Positions 53,898 to 61,902 of a stretch of 61,902 bases of DNA are shown here, one piece after another. The notes beneath the pieces are model-generated. The model saw nothing but the letters and a program-made list of their open reading frames with translations. It was not told the origin of the DNA and did no database searches. The position numbers and the translations under genes are program-made. The DNA lies in the NCBI GenBank assembly GCA_030431825.1, contig JAUIIJ010000030.1:1-61902 (forward strand), in the 5' to 3' direction. The stretch is from Alphaproteobacteria bacterium. GTDB taxonomy: Bacteria; Pseudomonadota; Alphaproteobacteria; Rhodobacterales; Rhodobacteraceae. Numbering within the stretch: the first letter of the stretch is position 1; the number at the start of each line of letters is the position of its first letter.

Positions 53898-55105
53898 ACC
53901 GGCCCCGCGCCCTTGTCATCGGAACAGGCCCTGCCGGGCTGATGGCCGCGCAGGAGCTGGCGCGGTCCGGTTGCCGGGTAACGGTGGCCGAGGCCAAGCC
54001 TTCGGTCGGGCGCAAATTCCTCATGGCCGGCAAATCGGGTCTGAACCTGACCAAGGATGAACCCGAGGCGGCATTTCTGGCGGCCTACGGTGCATCCGCA
54101 GTCTGGCTCGCCCCGATTCTGGCTGCGTTTGGCCCGTCTGCGGTGCAGGCCTGGGCGCGTGGGCTGGATCAGGACGTGTTCACCGGTAGCAGCGGACGGG
54201 TTTTCCCGGTCGCCATGAAAGCCAGCCCGCTGCTGCGCGCCTGGCTGGCCCGGCTGGACACGTTGGGTGTGGCGCGACACACCCGATGGCGCTGGACCGG
54301 ATGGAGCGCCGAGGGCCTGGCGCGGTTTGAGACCCCGGATGGCCTTGAAGAGCAATTTGCGGATGTGACGGTCCTGGCCTTGGGCGGAGCAAGCTGGGCG
54401 CGATTGGGGTCGGACGGTGCCTGGGCGCAGCCTCTGGCCGAACGCGGCGTGGACATCGCCGCGTTCGCCCCCTCCAACGCCGCGCTGGACGTGAAATGGA
54501 GTCCGCATATGGCGCCGCATTTTGGCGCTGCGGTCAAATCCGTCCGCTGGCACGCCGGCAACCTGTCGTCGCGCGGAGAGGCGACGATTTCAGAGCGCGG
54601 GCTTGAAGGCGGCGGCATCTATTCCCTGACGCCCGCGCTGCGCGAGGGGGCGGACCTGCGCGTCGACCTGCTGCCCGACCTGACGCGTGACGCGCTGAAC
54701 AGGCGGCTGTCATCCAAGGGGCGCAAGGCCCGGTTGTCGCACTGGCTCAGAAACGGGTTGCGGCTGCCACCGGCCAAGATCGCATTGTTCTTTGAAATGA
54801 CACAGGGCGCGCAACCGCTGCCGCGCGAAACATGGGTCAGGACGTTGAAATCCCTGCCGCTGCGTCAGACCGGTCTGCGCCCGATCGACGAGGCGATCTC
54901 GACAGCGGGTGGCGTCAGGCAGGCAGCGCTGGATGACGGGTTGATGCTCCACGCATTGCCCGGGGTGTTCTGCGCCGGAGAAATGCTCGACTGGGATGCA
55001 CCGACCGGCGGCTATCTGCTGACGGCCTGTCTGGCAACGGGGCGATGGGCGGGGCGGTCGGCCGCGCGGATGGCGCTGGCCGATCCTGCACGGCCCCGCG
55101 CTTAA
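53894..55105 (+). CDS. FAD-dependent oxidoreductase of the HI0933/BaiN-like group (TIGR03862 type)
   Basis: A 403-residue flavoprotein with the dinucleotide-binding ALVIGTGPAGLMAAQEL at the N-terminus, GRKFLMAGKSGLNLTKDEP, LGGASWARLGSDGAWAQPLAERG and a second FAD-contacting GVFCAGEMLDWDAPTGGYLLTACLATGR near the end. The group is widely conserved but of uncertain substrate. It overlaps the MscS gene by 4 bases, and its stop overlaps that of the convergent GST gene. Confidence 0.88.
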   Translation: MNRPRALVIGTGPAGLMAAQELARSGCRVTVAEAKPSVGRKFLMAGKSGLNLTKDEPEAAFLAAYGASAVWLAPILAAFGPSAVQAWARGLDQDVFTGSSGRVFPVAMKASPLLRAWLARLDTLGVARHTRWRWTGWSAEGLARFETPDGLEEQFADVTVLALGGASWARLGSDGAWAQPLAERGVDIAAFAPSNAALDVKWSPHMAPHFGAAVKSVRWHAGNLSSRGEATISERGLEGGGIYSLTPALREGADLRVDLLPDLTRDALNRRLSSKGRKARLSHWLRNGLRLPPAKIALFFEMTQGAQPLPRETWVRTLKSLPLRQTGLRPIDEAISTAGGVRQAALDDGLMLHALPGVFCAGEMLDWDAPTGGYLLTACLATGRWAGRSAARMALADPARPRA

Positions 55106-55695
55106 CCCTCGGCCAGCGCCTTGACGCGCTGGAAAGCGTCGCGGGCGCGCATCGATTTGGCATAGTCAAGGATGGCCTCGTTTTCGACGGGGAATTTGGC
55201 GGCATGCGCCCAGTTCAGACAATGGACCGCGATAATGTCGGCAATCGTCATCCTGTCGCCCATCAGGAACGGTCCCTCAAGCAGGCCGGCCAGGCGATCG
55301 ACATTGTGCCCGAACTCCCAGACAAGGCTGGGTTTGACCTCGGGCACCCGCTTGTCTTCGGGCAAGACAAAGCTGTGACGCGCTGCGGTCCATAACACCG
55401 CGTCCAGTTCATCCAGGATCATGTTGCTGAGCGCATCCTGCCGGGCACGCTCGATACTGCCCGCCGGGAATGTGAGCTTGCCATGCCTGTCCGCGAGATA
55501 TGTCATGATCGCGGTCGAGTCCGTGATCGTGGCATCGTCAACCTGAAACACCGGGATCTTGCCCAGCGGACTGAGCGCGGTCACGACCTCGCTGCGCGGC
55601 GGCGCCTGGGTCAACTCGTAGGGTTGGCCGAGTTCTTCCAGCATCCACAACACGCGAAACGTGCGGGTATTGATGCTGCCAAAGACCTTGTACAT
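55102..55695 (-). CDS. Glutathione S-transferase family protein
   Basis: A 197-residue cytosolic GST. The N-terminal thioredoxin-fold domain has YKVFGSINTRTFRVLWMLEELG, the cis-Pro in GKIPVFQVDD and the glutathione-contact DSTAIMTYLADRHG. The all-helical C-terminal domain ends GDRMTIADIIAVHCLNWA. The ATG at 55695 starts the fold directly; 19 upstream codons are not family-like. Confidence 0.93.
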   Translation of the reverse strand: MYKVFGSINTRTFRVLWMLEELGQPYELTQAPPRSEVVTALSPLGKIPVFQVDDATITDSTAIMTYLADRHGKLTFPAGSIERARQDALSNMILDELDAVLWTAARHSFVLPEDKRVPEVKPSLVWEFGHNVDRLAGLLEGPFLMGDRMTIADIIAVHCLNWAHAAKFPVENEAILDYAKSMRARDAFQRVKALAEG

Positions 55696-55758
55696 GACAT
55701 TCTCCGGATGTTGTTCCTGCGGTATGGGACGGATTGAGTGGCGCAACGTCAAGGCCGG

Positions 55759-56787
55759 CTATCGCGGCCGCAGCCGCATCGCCAGCCATATCAGCGTGCG
55801 CTCCATGATCGCCATCGCCGGTGCGGTCTGACCGGCGGAGCGCAGTTGCAAATCGGTATCGGTGAGCCGGGTCAGCGCCTTTTCCAACTCGATCGGACCC
55901 CAGGCCTTGGCCTGCCGGATGATCCGGTCGCGACGCGGTCCGTAGACCGGCGGGCGCAGACGCCCGACACCGGAGGCCGGACCGCCCGGATCGGCGGCAG
56001 CGGTATAGAGCATGCGGAAATGTCGCGCCACCCCGACGCAGAGCGTCACCGCAGTGGTCCCCTGTGCCTGCAGACGGTTGAGCAATGGTCCGATCTCGGC
56101 ATCCCGTTGTTCGGCGACCACGTTCAGGATGTCGTCCAGCGCCGCTTCGGTCGATTGCGGGGCGCAGGCGGCAATGTCGTCAAGGCTCAAATCCGTCTCG
56201 TCGCCATGCTTGTAGAGCGAGAGCTTTTCGACGGTGCGTGCAAAATCGCCGGGGCCGAGTGCCGCCGCGAGATCGGAGAGCGCCGTCATGCTGTCGGCGG
56301 GCACCTTGCGCAGGCCCGAGGCGCTCAGGATACGCTCGACCTCGGCCCGGCTGGGCGGATCGTCATAAAGACCGGCGGCAAGCGTGTTTCTGTGATTCTC
56401 AAACAGCTTTCGCAGCTTCGAACCGGCCTTGAGCTGATTGGCGGTCACGATGATCTGGGCATCGCCCGGCTGCCACTCCTGAACCGCGCTCTGGATCGCC
56501 GGCGTGGCCGCGTCGCTGGCAGCCTCGACGAATACGGCACGCGGACCGGGGAAAAACCCGACCGCCTTGACCGCATCCAGCAGCAACGCCGGATCGCCTC
56601 GCAGATCCGCGCCGGGCATCCGGGTCAGCCGCATCTCTTCCTCGGCACCCTCGCCGAGCAACGCGGCGATCACCTGTTGCCGCTTGAGCGCCACGCGCAT
56701 GGCGTCCGCCCCGTAGATCAGCAATCCGGTCCGATCCGGATCTGGTTTGGCAAAGTAACTTTCCGCATCGCGCCCGGCGAGCTTCAC
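55759..56787 (-). CDS. holA: DNA polymerase III subunit delta
   Basis: A 342-residue clamp-loader subunit. Recognisable are the N-terminal LLIYGADAMRVALKRQQVI, GFFPGPRAVFVEAASDA, IIVTANQLKAGSKLRKLFEN and the helical collar domain ending LTRLTDTDLQLRSAGQ. In many proteobacteria holA follows leuS and lptE, exactly as here, and it overlaps lptE by 4 bases. Confidence 0.93.
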   Translation of the reverse strand: MKLAGRDAESYFAKPDPDRTGLLIYGADAMRVALKRQQVIAALLGEGAEEEMRLTRMPGADLRGDPALLLDAVKAVGFFPGPRAVFVEAASDAATPAIQSAVQEWQPGDAQIIVTANQLKAGSKLRKLFENHRNTLAAGLYDDPPSRAEVERILSASGLRKVPADSMTALSDLAAALGPGDFARTVEKLSLYKHGDETDLSLDDIAACAPQSTEAALDDILNVVAEQRDAEIGPLLNRLQAQGTTAVTLCVGVARHFRMLYTAAADPGGPASGVGRLRPPVYGPRRDRIIRQAKAWGPIELEKALTRLTDTDLQLRSAGQTAPAMAIMERTLIWLAMRLRPR

Positions 56788-57269
56788 GACGCAAGATCCA
56801 CGGTCGCGTTCAGTTCGCGGGTGACCTGATCCGCCAGAATCACCATCAACCGTTCCCGTGCATCCCGCTGGGCCGCCAATGTTTCGGCGGTGTTGCCGGT
56901 TGCGGAATAACCGGTAAAGTTGGTCACGCTCCCGGTTTTGACAGAGCGCCCGCTGCCGATCTCGATGAGATCATAATTGATGCTCCCGATCACGCTGTAA
57001 TAGGTTATGTCTCCGGAGGCCGTGATGGCCTGTCCCTGGATTGCAATTTCCAGTGACATCGCAAGGCGATAGACCGGATCAGCCGTACGCCCCAGCTGTT
57101 CTTCCAGCCTGCGAACCAGGAAATAGGTGTTTACACCATCGGGCGCATCGACGCGGACCTTGCCGTATAGCGCCTTGCCCCCGCCGCCCGGTCCATAGAC
57201 CGGCTCAAAGCCGCAGGCGGCGAGCGCCAGCGGCATCAACAGCAGAGAGCGTCGGTCAAACAACGACAT
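56784..57269 (-). CDS. lptE: LPS-assembly lipoprotein LptE
   Basis: A 161-residue outer-membrane lipoprotein that plugs LptD in lipopolysaccharide export. The signal peptide ends in the lipobox LAAC (about residues 16-19), followed by [10 protein letters not shown], the typical CGF-P-Y start. The rest alternates beta strands and ends with [11 protein letters not shown]. Position between leuS and holA is the conserved context. Confidence 0.9.
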   Translation of the reverse strand: MSLFDRRSLLLMPLALAACGFEPVYGPGGGGKALYGKVRVDAPDGVNTYFLVRRLEEQLGRTADPVYRLAMSLEIAIQGQAITASGDITYYSVIGSINYDLIEIGSGRSVKTGSVTNFTGYSATGNTAETLAAQRDARERLMVILADQVTRELNATVDLAS

Positions 57270-59799
57270 TCACGATCCGGCCGGGAACCACGATGATCTT
57301 TTTCGGCGCCGCCCCGTCCAACGCCCTTTGCACAGCGTCTACCGCCAGTGCGGTTTTTTCAACCTCATCCTTTGGCATGTCCTTGGGCACGCTGATTTCC
57401 GCACGGCGCTTGCCGTTGATCTGGATCGGCAGAACCACCGTGTCATCGATCAGCATGGCCGGATCCGCAACCGGCCACGGCGCGGTCGCGACGAGGCCCT
57501 CGCCTCCCAGACGGCTCCAGATCTCCTCGCTCAGATGCGGGGTCATGGGTGACATGAGCTGCGCCAGCGCCCTGGCGGCTTGCAGCCTGGCCGCCTTGCC
57601 GGCGCCGGATTTGGCCAGCGTGTTGGTAAAGGCGTAAAGACGGGCGATCGCGGCGTTGAACCCGAAGGACTCGACGCCAAGAGTCACGTCGTTGATTGCC
57701 TTGTGCATTTCGCGCAACAGGGTCTCGTCATCCGCTTGCGGGCCGGTGTCCGCGCCGACGATCTCATCGACGATGCGATAGACACGGGCAAGATGCCTGT
57801 GCGCGGCCTCGGCCCCGGCGGCGGTCCATTCCACGTCGCGTTCCGGCGGGCTGTCGGACAGAACAAACCAGCGTGCGGTATCGGCCCCGTAGGCCGAAAT
57901 GATGCTGACCGGATCGACCACATTTTTCTTGGATTTCGACATCTTGGCCGAGGGGATGATCTCGACCTCGGTGCCGTCGGCGAGCCTGCCGTCGGTGACA
58001 TCCTCGGGCAGGTGATAAACGGGTCGACCGCGCTCGTCGCGGGTCTGGTAGATCTCGTGTGTCACCATGCCCTGGGTGAACAGCGCGTCAAAGGGTTCGA
58101 TCGCCTTTTTCGGCAGGTGGCCGGTGATCTGCATGGCACGCGCGAAAAAGCGGGAATAGAGCAGGTGCAGGATCGCGTGTTCGATGCCGCCGATATACTG
58201 ATCGACGTTCATCCAGTACTCCGCCTCATCCATGTCGGTCGGTGTTTCCGCGCGGGGCGCGGTGAAGCGGGCAAAATACCATGACGAATCGACGAACGTA
58301 TCCATCGTGTCGGTTTCACGCTTTGCGGGGGCCCCGCAGGACGGGCAGGCACAGTCGCGCCATGTCGGGTGCCGGTCGAGCGGGTTGCCCGGAATGTCAA
58401 AGCTGACATCGTCGGGCAGGCGCACAGGCAGGTTTTCCTTTTTCTCCGGCACCACGCCGCATGTCGCGCAATGCACCACCGGGATCGGGCAGCCCCAGTA
58501 ACGCTGGCGCGACAGGCCCCAGTCGCGCAGGCGGAACTGCGTCTTTCCGGTTCCCAGCCCTTTGGTCTCTGCCCAGTCGATGGTGGCGTCAATGGCCTCC
58601 TGGCCGGTGGCGACGTCCAGGCCCGCCGGCTGGTCGATCCAGCGCACCTTTTCCGTCTTGGGCGGTACGAAAGCCGTGTTCTGAACCCGGGTGTCATCGT
58701 CCAGGGCCACAAAGGTGTCGATCACGTTCAAATCGTATTTGCGCGCGAAATCGAGATCCCGCTGATCGTGAGCCGGGCACCCGAAGATCGCACCGGTGCC
58801 GTAATCCATCAGCACGAAATTGGCGACCCAGACCGGCAATGTCTGATCCGGGTAAAGCGGGTGCCGGACGGTCAGTCCGGTGTCGAATCCGCGCTTCTCG
58901 GCTTTTTCAAGCTCGACCTCCGAGGTGCCCATCTTGCGGCAGGCGGCGTTGAACGCGGCAAGGTCGGGATTGTCTGCCTCGAGCGCCCGCGACAGCGGAT
59001 GGTCGGTTGACAGCGCCATGAAGCTCGCGCCGGCCAGCGTGTCGGGGCGTGTGGTGTAAACCTCGATCCCGTCCTGCCCGTGCGCGGGTGCCGTCAGGTC
59101 GAATGTCATCTGAAGACCACGCGACTTGCCGATCCAGTTTTCCTGCATCAGCCGCACCTTGGCGGGCCAGTTTTCAAGCCCGTCCAGCGCCTCGAGCAGT
59201 TCCTCGGCCATGTCGGATATCCTGAAGAACCATTGCGTCAGTTCGCGGCGCTCCACATCCGCGCCCGAGCGCCAGCCCTTGCCGTCGATCACCTGTTCGT
59301 TGGCCAGCACCGTCATGTCGACGGGATCCCAGTTGACCACGGCATTCTTGCGATAGACCAGACCGGCCTGAAGCATGTCGAGAAACAGCGCCTGCTGCTG
59401 TCCGTAATATTCCGGATCGCAGGTGGCGAACTCGCGGGACCAGTCGATCGACAGGCCCAGCGGTTTCATCTGGCCACGCATGTCGGCGATATTGTCATAG
59501 GTCCATGTCTTGGGATGACCGCCGATGGCCATGGCGGCGTTTTCCGCAGGCATTCCAAAGGCATCCCACCCCATCGGGTGCAGCACGTTGTGGCCGGTCG
59601 AAATCTTGTAACGCGCGATCACGTCGCCCATCGTGTAGTTGCGCACATGCCCCATGTGGATCCGTCCGGAGGGATAGGGAAACATTTCCAGCACATAGTA
59701 TTTGGGGCGGTCGGTCTTGTGGCTGGCAGTAAAGACACCGGCCTTGTTCCAGGCCTCTTGCCACCTTGATTCGATTTCTGCGGCGGAGTAGCGCGACAT
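57256..59799 (-). CDS. leuS: Leucyl-tRNA synthetase
   Basis: Class I synthetase charging tRNA-Leu. An 847-residue protein with [14 protein letters not shown] (HIGH motif) near residue 40, a CP1 editing domain with [16 protein letters not shown], a zinc-type CATCG and CPSCGAP region, and [13 protein letters not shown] (KMSKS) around 605. The ATG at 59799 ([14 protein letters not shown]) is the family start; 11 upstream codons are not conserved. It overlaps lptE by 14 bases. Confidence 0.97.
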   Translation of the reverse strand: MSRYSAAEIESRWQEAWNKAGVFTASHKTDRPKYYVLEMFPYPSGRIHMGHVRNYTMGDVIARYKISTGHNVLHPMGWDAFGMPAENAAMAIGGHPKTWTYDNIADMRGQMKPLGLSIDWSREFATCDPEYYGQQQALFLDMLQAGLVYRKNAVVNWDPVDMTVLANEQVIDGKGWRSGADVERRELTQWFFRISDMAEELLEALDGLENWPAKVRLMQENWIGKSRGLQMTFDLTAPAHGQDGIEVYTTRPDTLAGASFMALSTDHPLSRALEADNPDLAAFNAACRKMGTSEVELEKAEKRGFDTGLTVRHPLYPDQTLPVWVANFVLMDYGTGAIFGCPAHDQRDLDFARKYDLNVIDTFVALDDDTRVQNTAFVPPKTEKVRWIDQPAGLDVATGQEAIDATIDWAETKGLGTGKTQFRLRDWGLSRQRYWGCPIPVVHCATCGVVPEKKENLPVRLPDDVSFDIPGNPLDRHPTWRDCACPSCGAPAKRETDTMDTFVDSSWYFARFTAPRAETPTDMDEAEYWMNVDQYIGGIEHAILHLLYSRFFARAMQITGHLPKKAIEPFDALFTQGMVTHEIYQTRDERGRPVYHLPEDVTDGRLADGTEVEIIPSAKMSKSKKNVVDPVSIISAYGADTARWFVLSDSPPERDVEWTAAGAEAAHRHLARVYRIVDEIVGADTGPQADDETLLREMHKAINDVTLGVESFGFNAAIARLYAFTNTLAKSGAGKAARLQAARALAQLMSPMTPHLSEEIWSRLGGEGLVATAPWPVADPAMLIDDTVVLPIQINGKRRAEISVPKDMPKDEVEKTALAVDAVQRALDGAAPKKIIVVPGRIVNVVV

Positions 59800-59868
59800 G
59801 AAAGCGGTCCTTTGACTGAAAACGCCGGGCATGAACCCGGCGCCCTGATGATTGTCTATGCGTGACGG

Positions 59869-60378
59869 TCAGATACGGCTGTCCTGCACGCGAAGCTGGC
59901 GCGCGCGGGACAGGATAGCATCCTCGACGGCGCGGGTTGTCGCGGCACTGACCGTTCCGCCACCCGACGTATGCAGCGATACCTTGAGCGAACGCGCATC
60001 CAGGGCCGGATCGTCGATCAGAACGGTGGCCCGGTAGGATCGGCCGCCGCCGGGCGGAACGCCATATCCGGTAACGATGACGCCGGTGAAAGGATCGACG
60101 TCGGTCACTGGCAGAAACGAGAGAACATCGAGCGAGGCGGCCCAGAGATACCTGTTCACGTTGACGGTCTGGTCGGTCTTGTTGGGGCCGAAGATATCCC
60201 AGATGGTCGACCCGTCAGAATCGGTGAAGCCAGCTGTCTCGGGGTTGTTGGACGTGTAGTCCGAGGGTGGAACCGTTGCCGGCACGGTCCGGTTGGCCGA
60301 GCGCCGGTTGCCGCATGCGGTCAGGCCCAGGCAAACCAGAATGATCAGCGTCGCCTTGAAGAATCCAGTAGCGTTCAT
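59869..60378 (-). CDS. DUF3576 domain-containing lipoprotein
   Basis: A 169-residue lipoprotein with a short signal (MNATGFFKATLIILVCLG) and lipobox LTAC. The mature part has GSTIWDIFGPNKTDQTVNVNRYLWAASLDVLSFLPVTDVDPFTGVIVTGYG, the core of DUF3576. Found across alphaproteobacteria, often near leuS; function unknown. The start chosen puts the lipobox at the usual place; the frame is open 49 codons further upstream. Confidence 0.88.
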   Translation of the reverse strand: MNATGFFKATLIILVCLGLTACGNRRSANRTVPATVPPSDYTSNNPETAGFTDSDGSTIWDIFGPNKTDQTVNVNRYLWAASLDVLSFLPVTDVDPFTGVIVTGYGVPPGGGRSYRATVLIDDPALDARSLKVSLHTSGGGTVSAATTRAVEDAILSRARQLRVQDSRI

Positions 60379-60719
60379 CGTCAAATCCCGAACAGTGTTG
60401 GCAAGGTTCCTACCCAAGCAGGCAAGGTGGAGCAAGGCTTTACAGTGTACAGAGGCGTCAGAGCAGCGCAAATCGCGGACTTGTCGCGACAGGAGACGGG
60501 TTTTCACGCGCTGCCCCGCGTGCACGTATGATCAGAGTATCGCCGGATGTGATGCGGTGGGGCAAGGCAACTGTGGCAAAGCTGCACCATCCGCGACCGC
60601 TTTGATGCGCACCTGCTGCGAGCACTTGCCAAAACGACCCCGAAAGAGCGAAACCCCTTTGCATACCCACGCCGGATTCCCCGGTTTGGGCGTATGATTT
60701 GAAAACCGAGGGAAAAACG
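60379..60719. other. Divergent promoter region of DUF3576 and porin genes
   Basis: 341 bases with no convincing gene. It contains the divergent promoters and the porin leader; GAGGGA lies shortly before the porin ATG. I could not place -35/-10 elements reliably. Confidence 0.4.
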
Positions 60720-61850
60720 ATGAAAAAGGTTCTCTTCGCAACGACTGCGCTGATCGCTCTTGGCAGCATGGCAGCAGCAGACGTTCGCCTGAGCGGTTAC
60801 GGCCGTTTCGGTCTGGACTACAACGAAGCAAACTCCGACAACCCCACCGACGCCAACTACAATGGCATCAGTGAAACGACCATTACCTCGCGTCTGCGTC
60901 TGCAAGTTGACATGTCGACCGAAACCGACGGTGGCGTCGGCTTCAACGCACGTTTCCGCGCACAGGCCGAAAGCCGTGACAACAGCGCGGGTGGCGCAAC
61001 ATTTAATGGTGCACGTTTTGGCGTGACCTACGGCGGCCTGATCGTCAACGTCGGCAACATCATCGGTGCCATCGAAAACGCACCCGGCCTGTACACCACC
61101 GGCACCCGCTCTGCTGGCACAGGCATCGACGGCATGGGCTTCATGTCGGTGCCGCTCAAAGGCATCAACGTTGACCCGACTTCCGACAACTATCTGTCCG
61201 CTGGCACTAACTTTGCCTGGGATGCATATAGCTCGGGTGGTGTCGGTGCGAACGGTATCGAGGCAATTTACACCGTTGGTGGCTTCACAGGCCACATCTC
61301 ATACAGCGATGACAACGATGCGACCGGCATTGATCCTGTAACTGGCGGCACCACATTCGTTTCCGACGGCCTGTCCCGCGGCGCGATCATGCTGACCTAC
61401 AGCTTCGGCGATTACTATGTCACCGGCGCGTACCAAGCGGCTGACAATGCTGTAACCTACACCGACGTTAACGGTCGTGTATACGATCAGGAAGACGGTC
61501 AGTACTTCCTGGCAGTCGGCGGTCAGTGGGGTAACTTCGGTGCCAAGTTGGCCTACGGTTCTAACGACATCGCAGACTCGGTGACGATAGAGGGCAACAT
61601 GGACATTGGTGCTGCCAGCAACCTCCTCGTTTGGATCAACAACACAAGCGTTGATGACGCCCTGTTGGATGTCGCCAACGAGAGCGCTGCCGGTATCGCC
61701 GCAGTTGCGGAACAACTGGATGGCACTGCCTTCGGCATCAACTACCAGTATGACCTCGGCGGTGGCGCAACCTTCGTTGCCGGTTACGCTCAGTCTGCTG
61801 CTGATGACAACAACAGCCAGTTCCAGGCCGGTGTTTACTTCAGCTTCTAA
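60720..61850 (+). CDS. Outer-membrane porin
   Basis: A 376-residue beta-barrel porin of the Rhodobacter type. The Sec signal MKKVLFATTALIALGSMAAA is followed by DVRLSGYGRFGLDY. Alternating amphipathic strands run to the C-terminal QFQAGVYFSF, whose terminal Phe is the outer-membrane insertion signal. Its codon choice is noticeably more uniform (high C at third positions) than that of neighbours, as expected for a very abundant protein. ATG at 60720 follows GAGGGA; the ATG-like frame seven codons upstream is not a signal peptide. Confidence 0.94.
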   Translation: MKKVLFATTALIALGSMAAADVRLSGYGRFGLDYNEANSDNPTDANYNGISETTITSRLRLQVDMSTETDGGVGFNARFRAQAESRDNSAGGATFNGARFGVTYGGLIVNVGNIIGAIENAPGLYTTGTRSAGTGIDGMGFMSVPLKGINVDPTSDNYLSAGTNFAWDAYSSGGVGANGIEAIYTVGGFTGHISYSDDNDATGIDPVTGGTTFVSDGLSRGAIMLTYSFGDYYVTGAYQAADNAVTYTDVNGRVYDQEDGQYFLAVGGQWGNFGAKLAYGSNDIADSVTIEGNMDIGAASNLLVWINNTSVDDALLDVANESAAGIAAVAEQLDGTAFGINYQYDLGGGATFVAGYAQSAADDNNSQFQAGVYFSF

Positions 61851-61877
61851 GCTGAACTCAGGTTTGACCTGAATTCT

Positions 61878-61902
61878 GGGCGGGCCCTCGCGGCTCGCCC
61901 TT
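61878..61902 (+). terminator. Rho-independent terminator after porin gene
   Basis: GGGCGGGCC and GGCTCGCCC pair with one wobble around CTCGC, and a T-run begins at the window edge. A smaller hairpin, TCAGGT/ACCTGA, lies just before it. Confidence 0.75.

Overview
The window looks like the chromosome of an alphaproteobacterium of the Rhodobacterales (Roseobacter/Rhodobacter type). Supporting signs are GC-rich coding, a CcrM GANTC methyltransferase, a CxxC-headed DinB, a serC-serA pair, DUF2125 and DUF3576 proteins, a TIGR03862-type flavoprotein and a RepABC-type repC remnant. No database search was possible, so family names rest on motifs and gene order.

Layout. 1-597 is the right part of an IS481-family element. 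696-5406 is core: pyrF, a NUDIX hydrolase, dinB, ccrM and rnhB. About 5.8-33.9 kb is an accessory block made of two catabolic modules. 34.0-37.2 kb is a scar: a deleted IS481 copy with a clean 6-bp target duplication, a decayed IS21-type istA/istB, and a repC 5' fragment cut by the IS21 end. 37.5-61.9 kb returns to core: serC-serA, a phosphatase, kbl-tdh plus a PLP enzyme, waaA-lpxK, a CysQ-like phosphatase, pmbA, DUF2125, an SDR and a crotonase, an HNH protein, MscS, a flavoprotein, a GST, leuS-lptE-holA, DUF3576 and a porin.

Module 1 (5.8-21.0 kb) is a bacterial microcompartment locus of the RMM/aminoacetone-utilisation kind. A minus-strand operon encodes a class III aminotransferase-fold phospholyase, a CoA-acylating aldehyde dehydrogenase with a C-terminal encapsulation-like helix, two tandem-domain (BMC-T) shell proteins, one BMC-H, one BMC-P (EutN type), a 141-residue protein of unknown function, a spermidine/putrescine-type ABC transporter, an SDR dehydrogenase, an APH-fold kinase and an isochorismatase-family hydrolase. 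Divergently lie a DeoR regulator and a B12-dependent diol dehydratase whose large and medium subunits are fused, plus its small subunit. The inferred scheme has two feeds into propionaldehyde: amino alcohol via kinase and phospholyase, and 1,2-diol via the dehydratase. The aldehyde dehydrogenase would then give propionyl-CoA inside the shell. No dehydratase reactivase is present in the window.

Module 2 (21.1-33.9 kb) has a GntR/FCD regulator, a divergent hydantoinase/dihydropyrimidinase, and a ten-gene operon: VOC protein, dipeptide-type ABC transporter, a second substrate-binding protein without a signal peptide, amidohydrolase, hydantoin/Asp-Glu racemase and a DapA-like aldolase. It probably takes up and degrades a cyclic amide or related N-compound; the substrate is unknown. 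A near-identical 22-bp site lies upstream of both the VOC operon and the hydantoinase/regulator pair.

The kbl-tdh operon at 42-44 kb makes 2-amino-3-oxobutyrate, which decays to aminoacetone. This gives a possible internal source for module 1.
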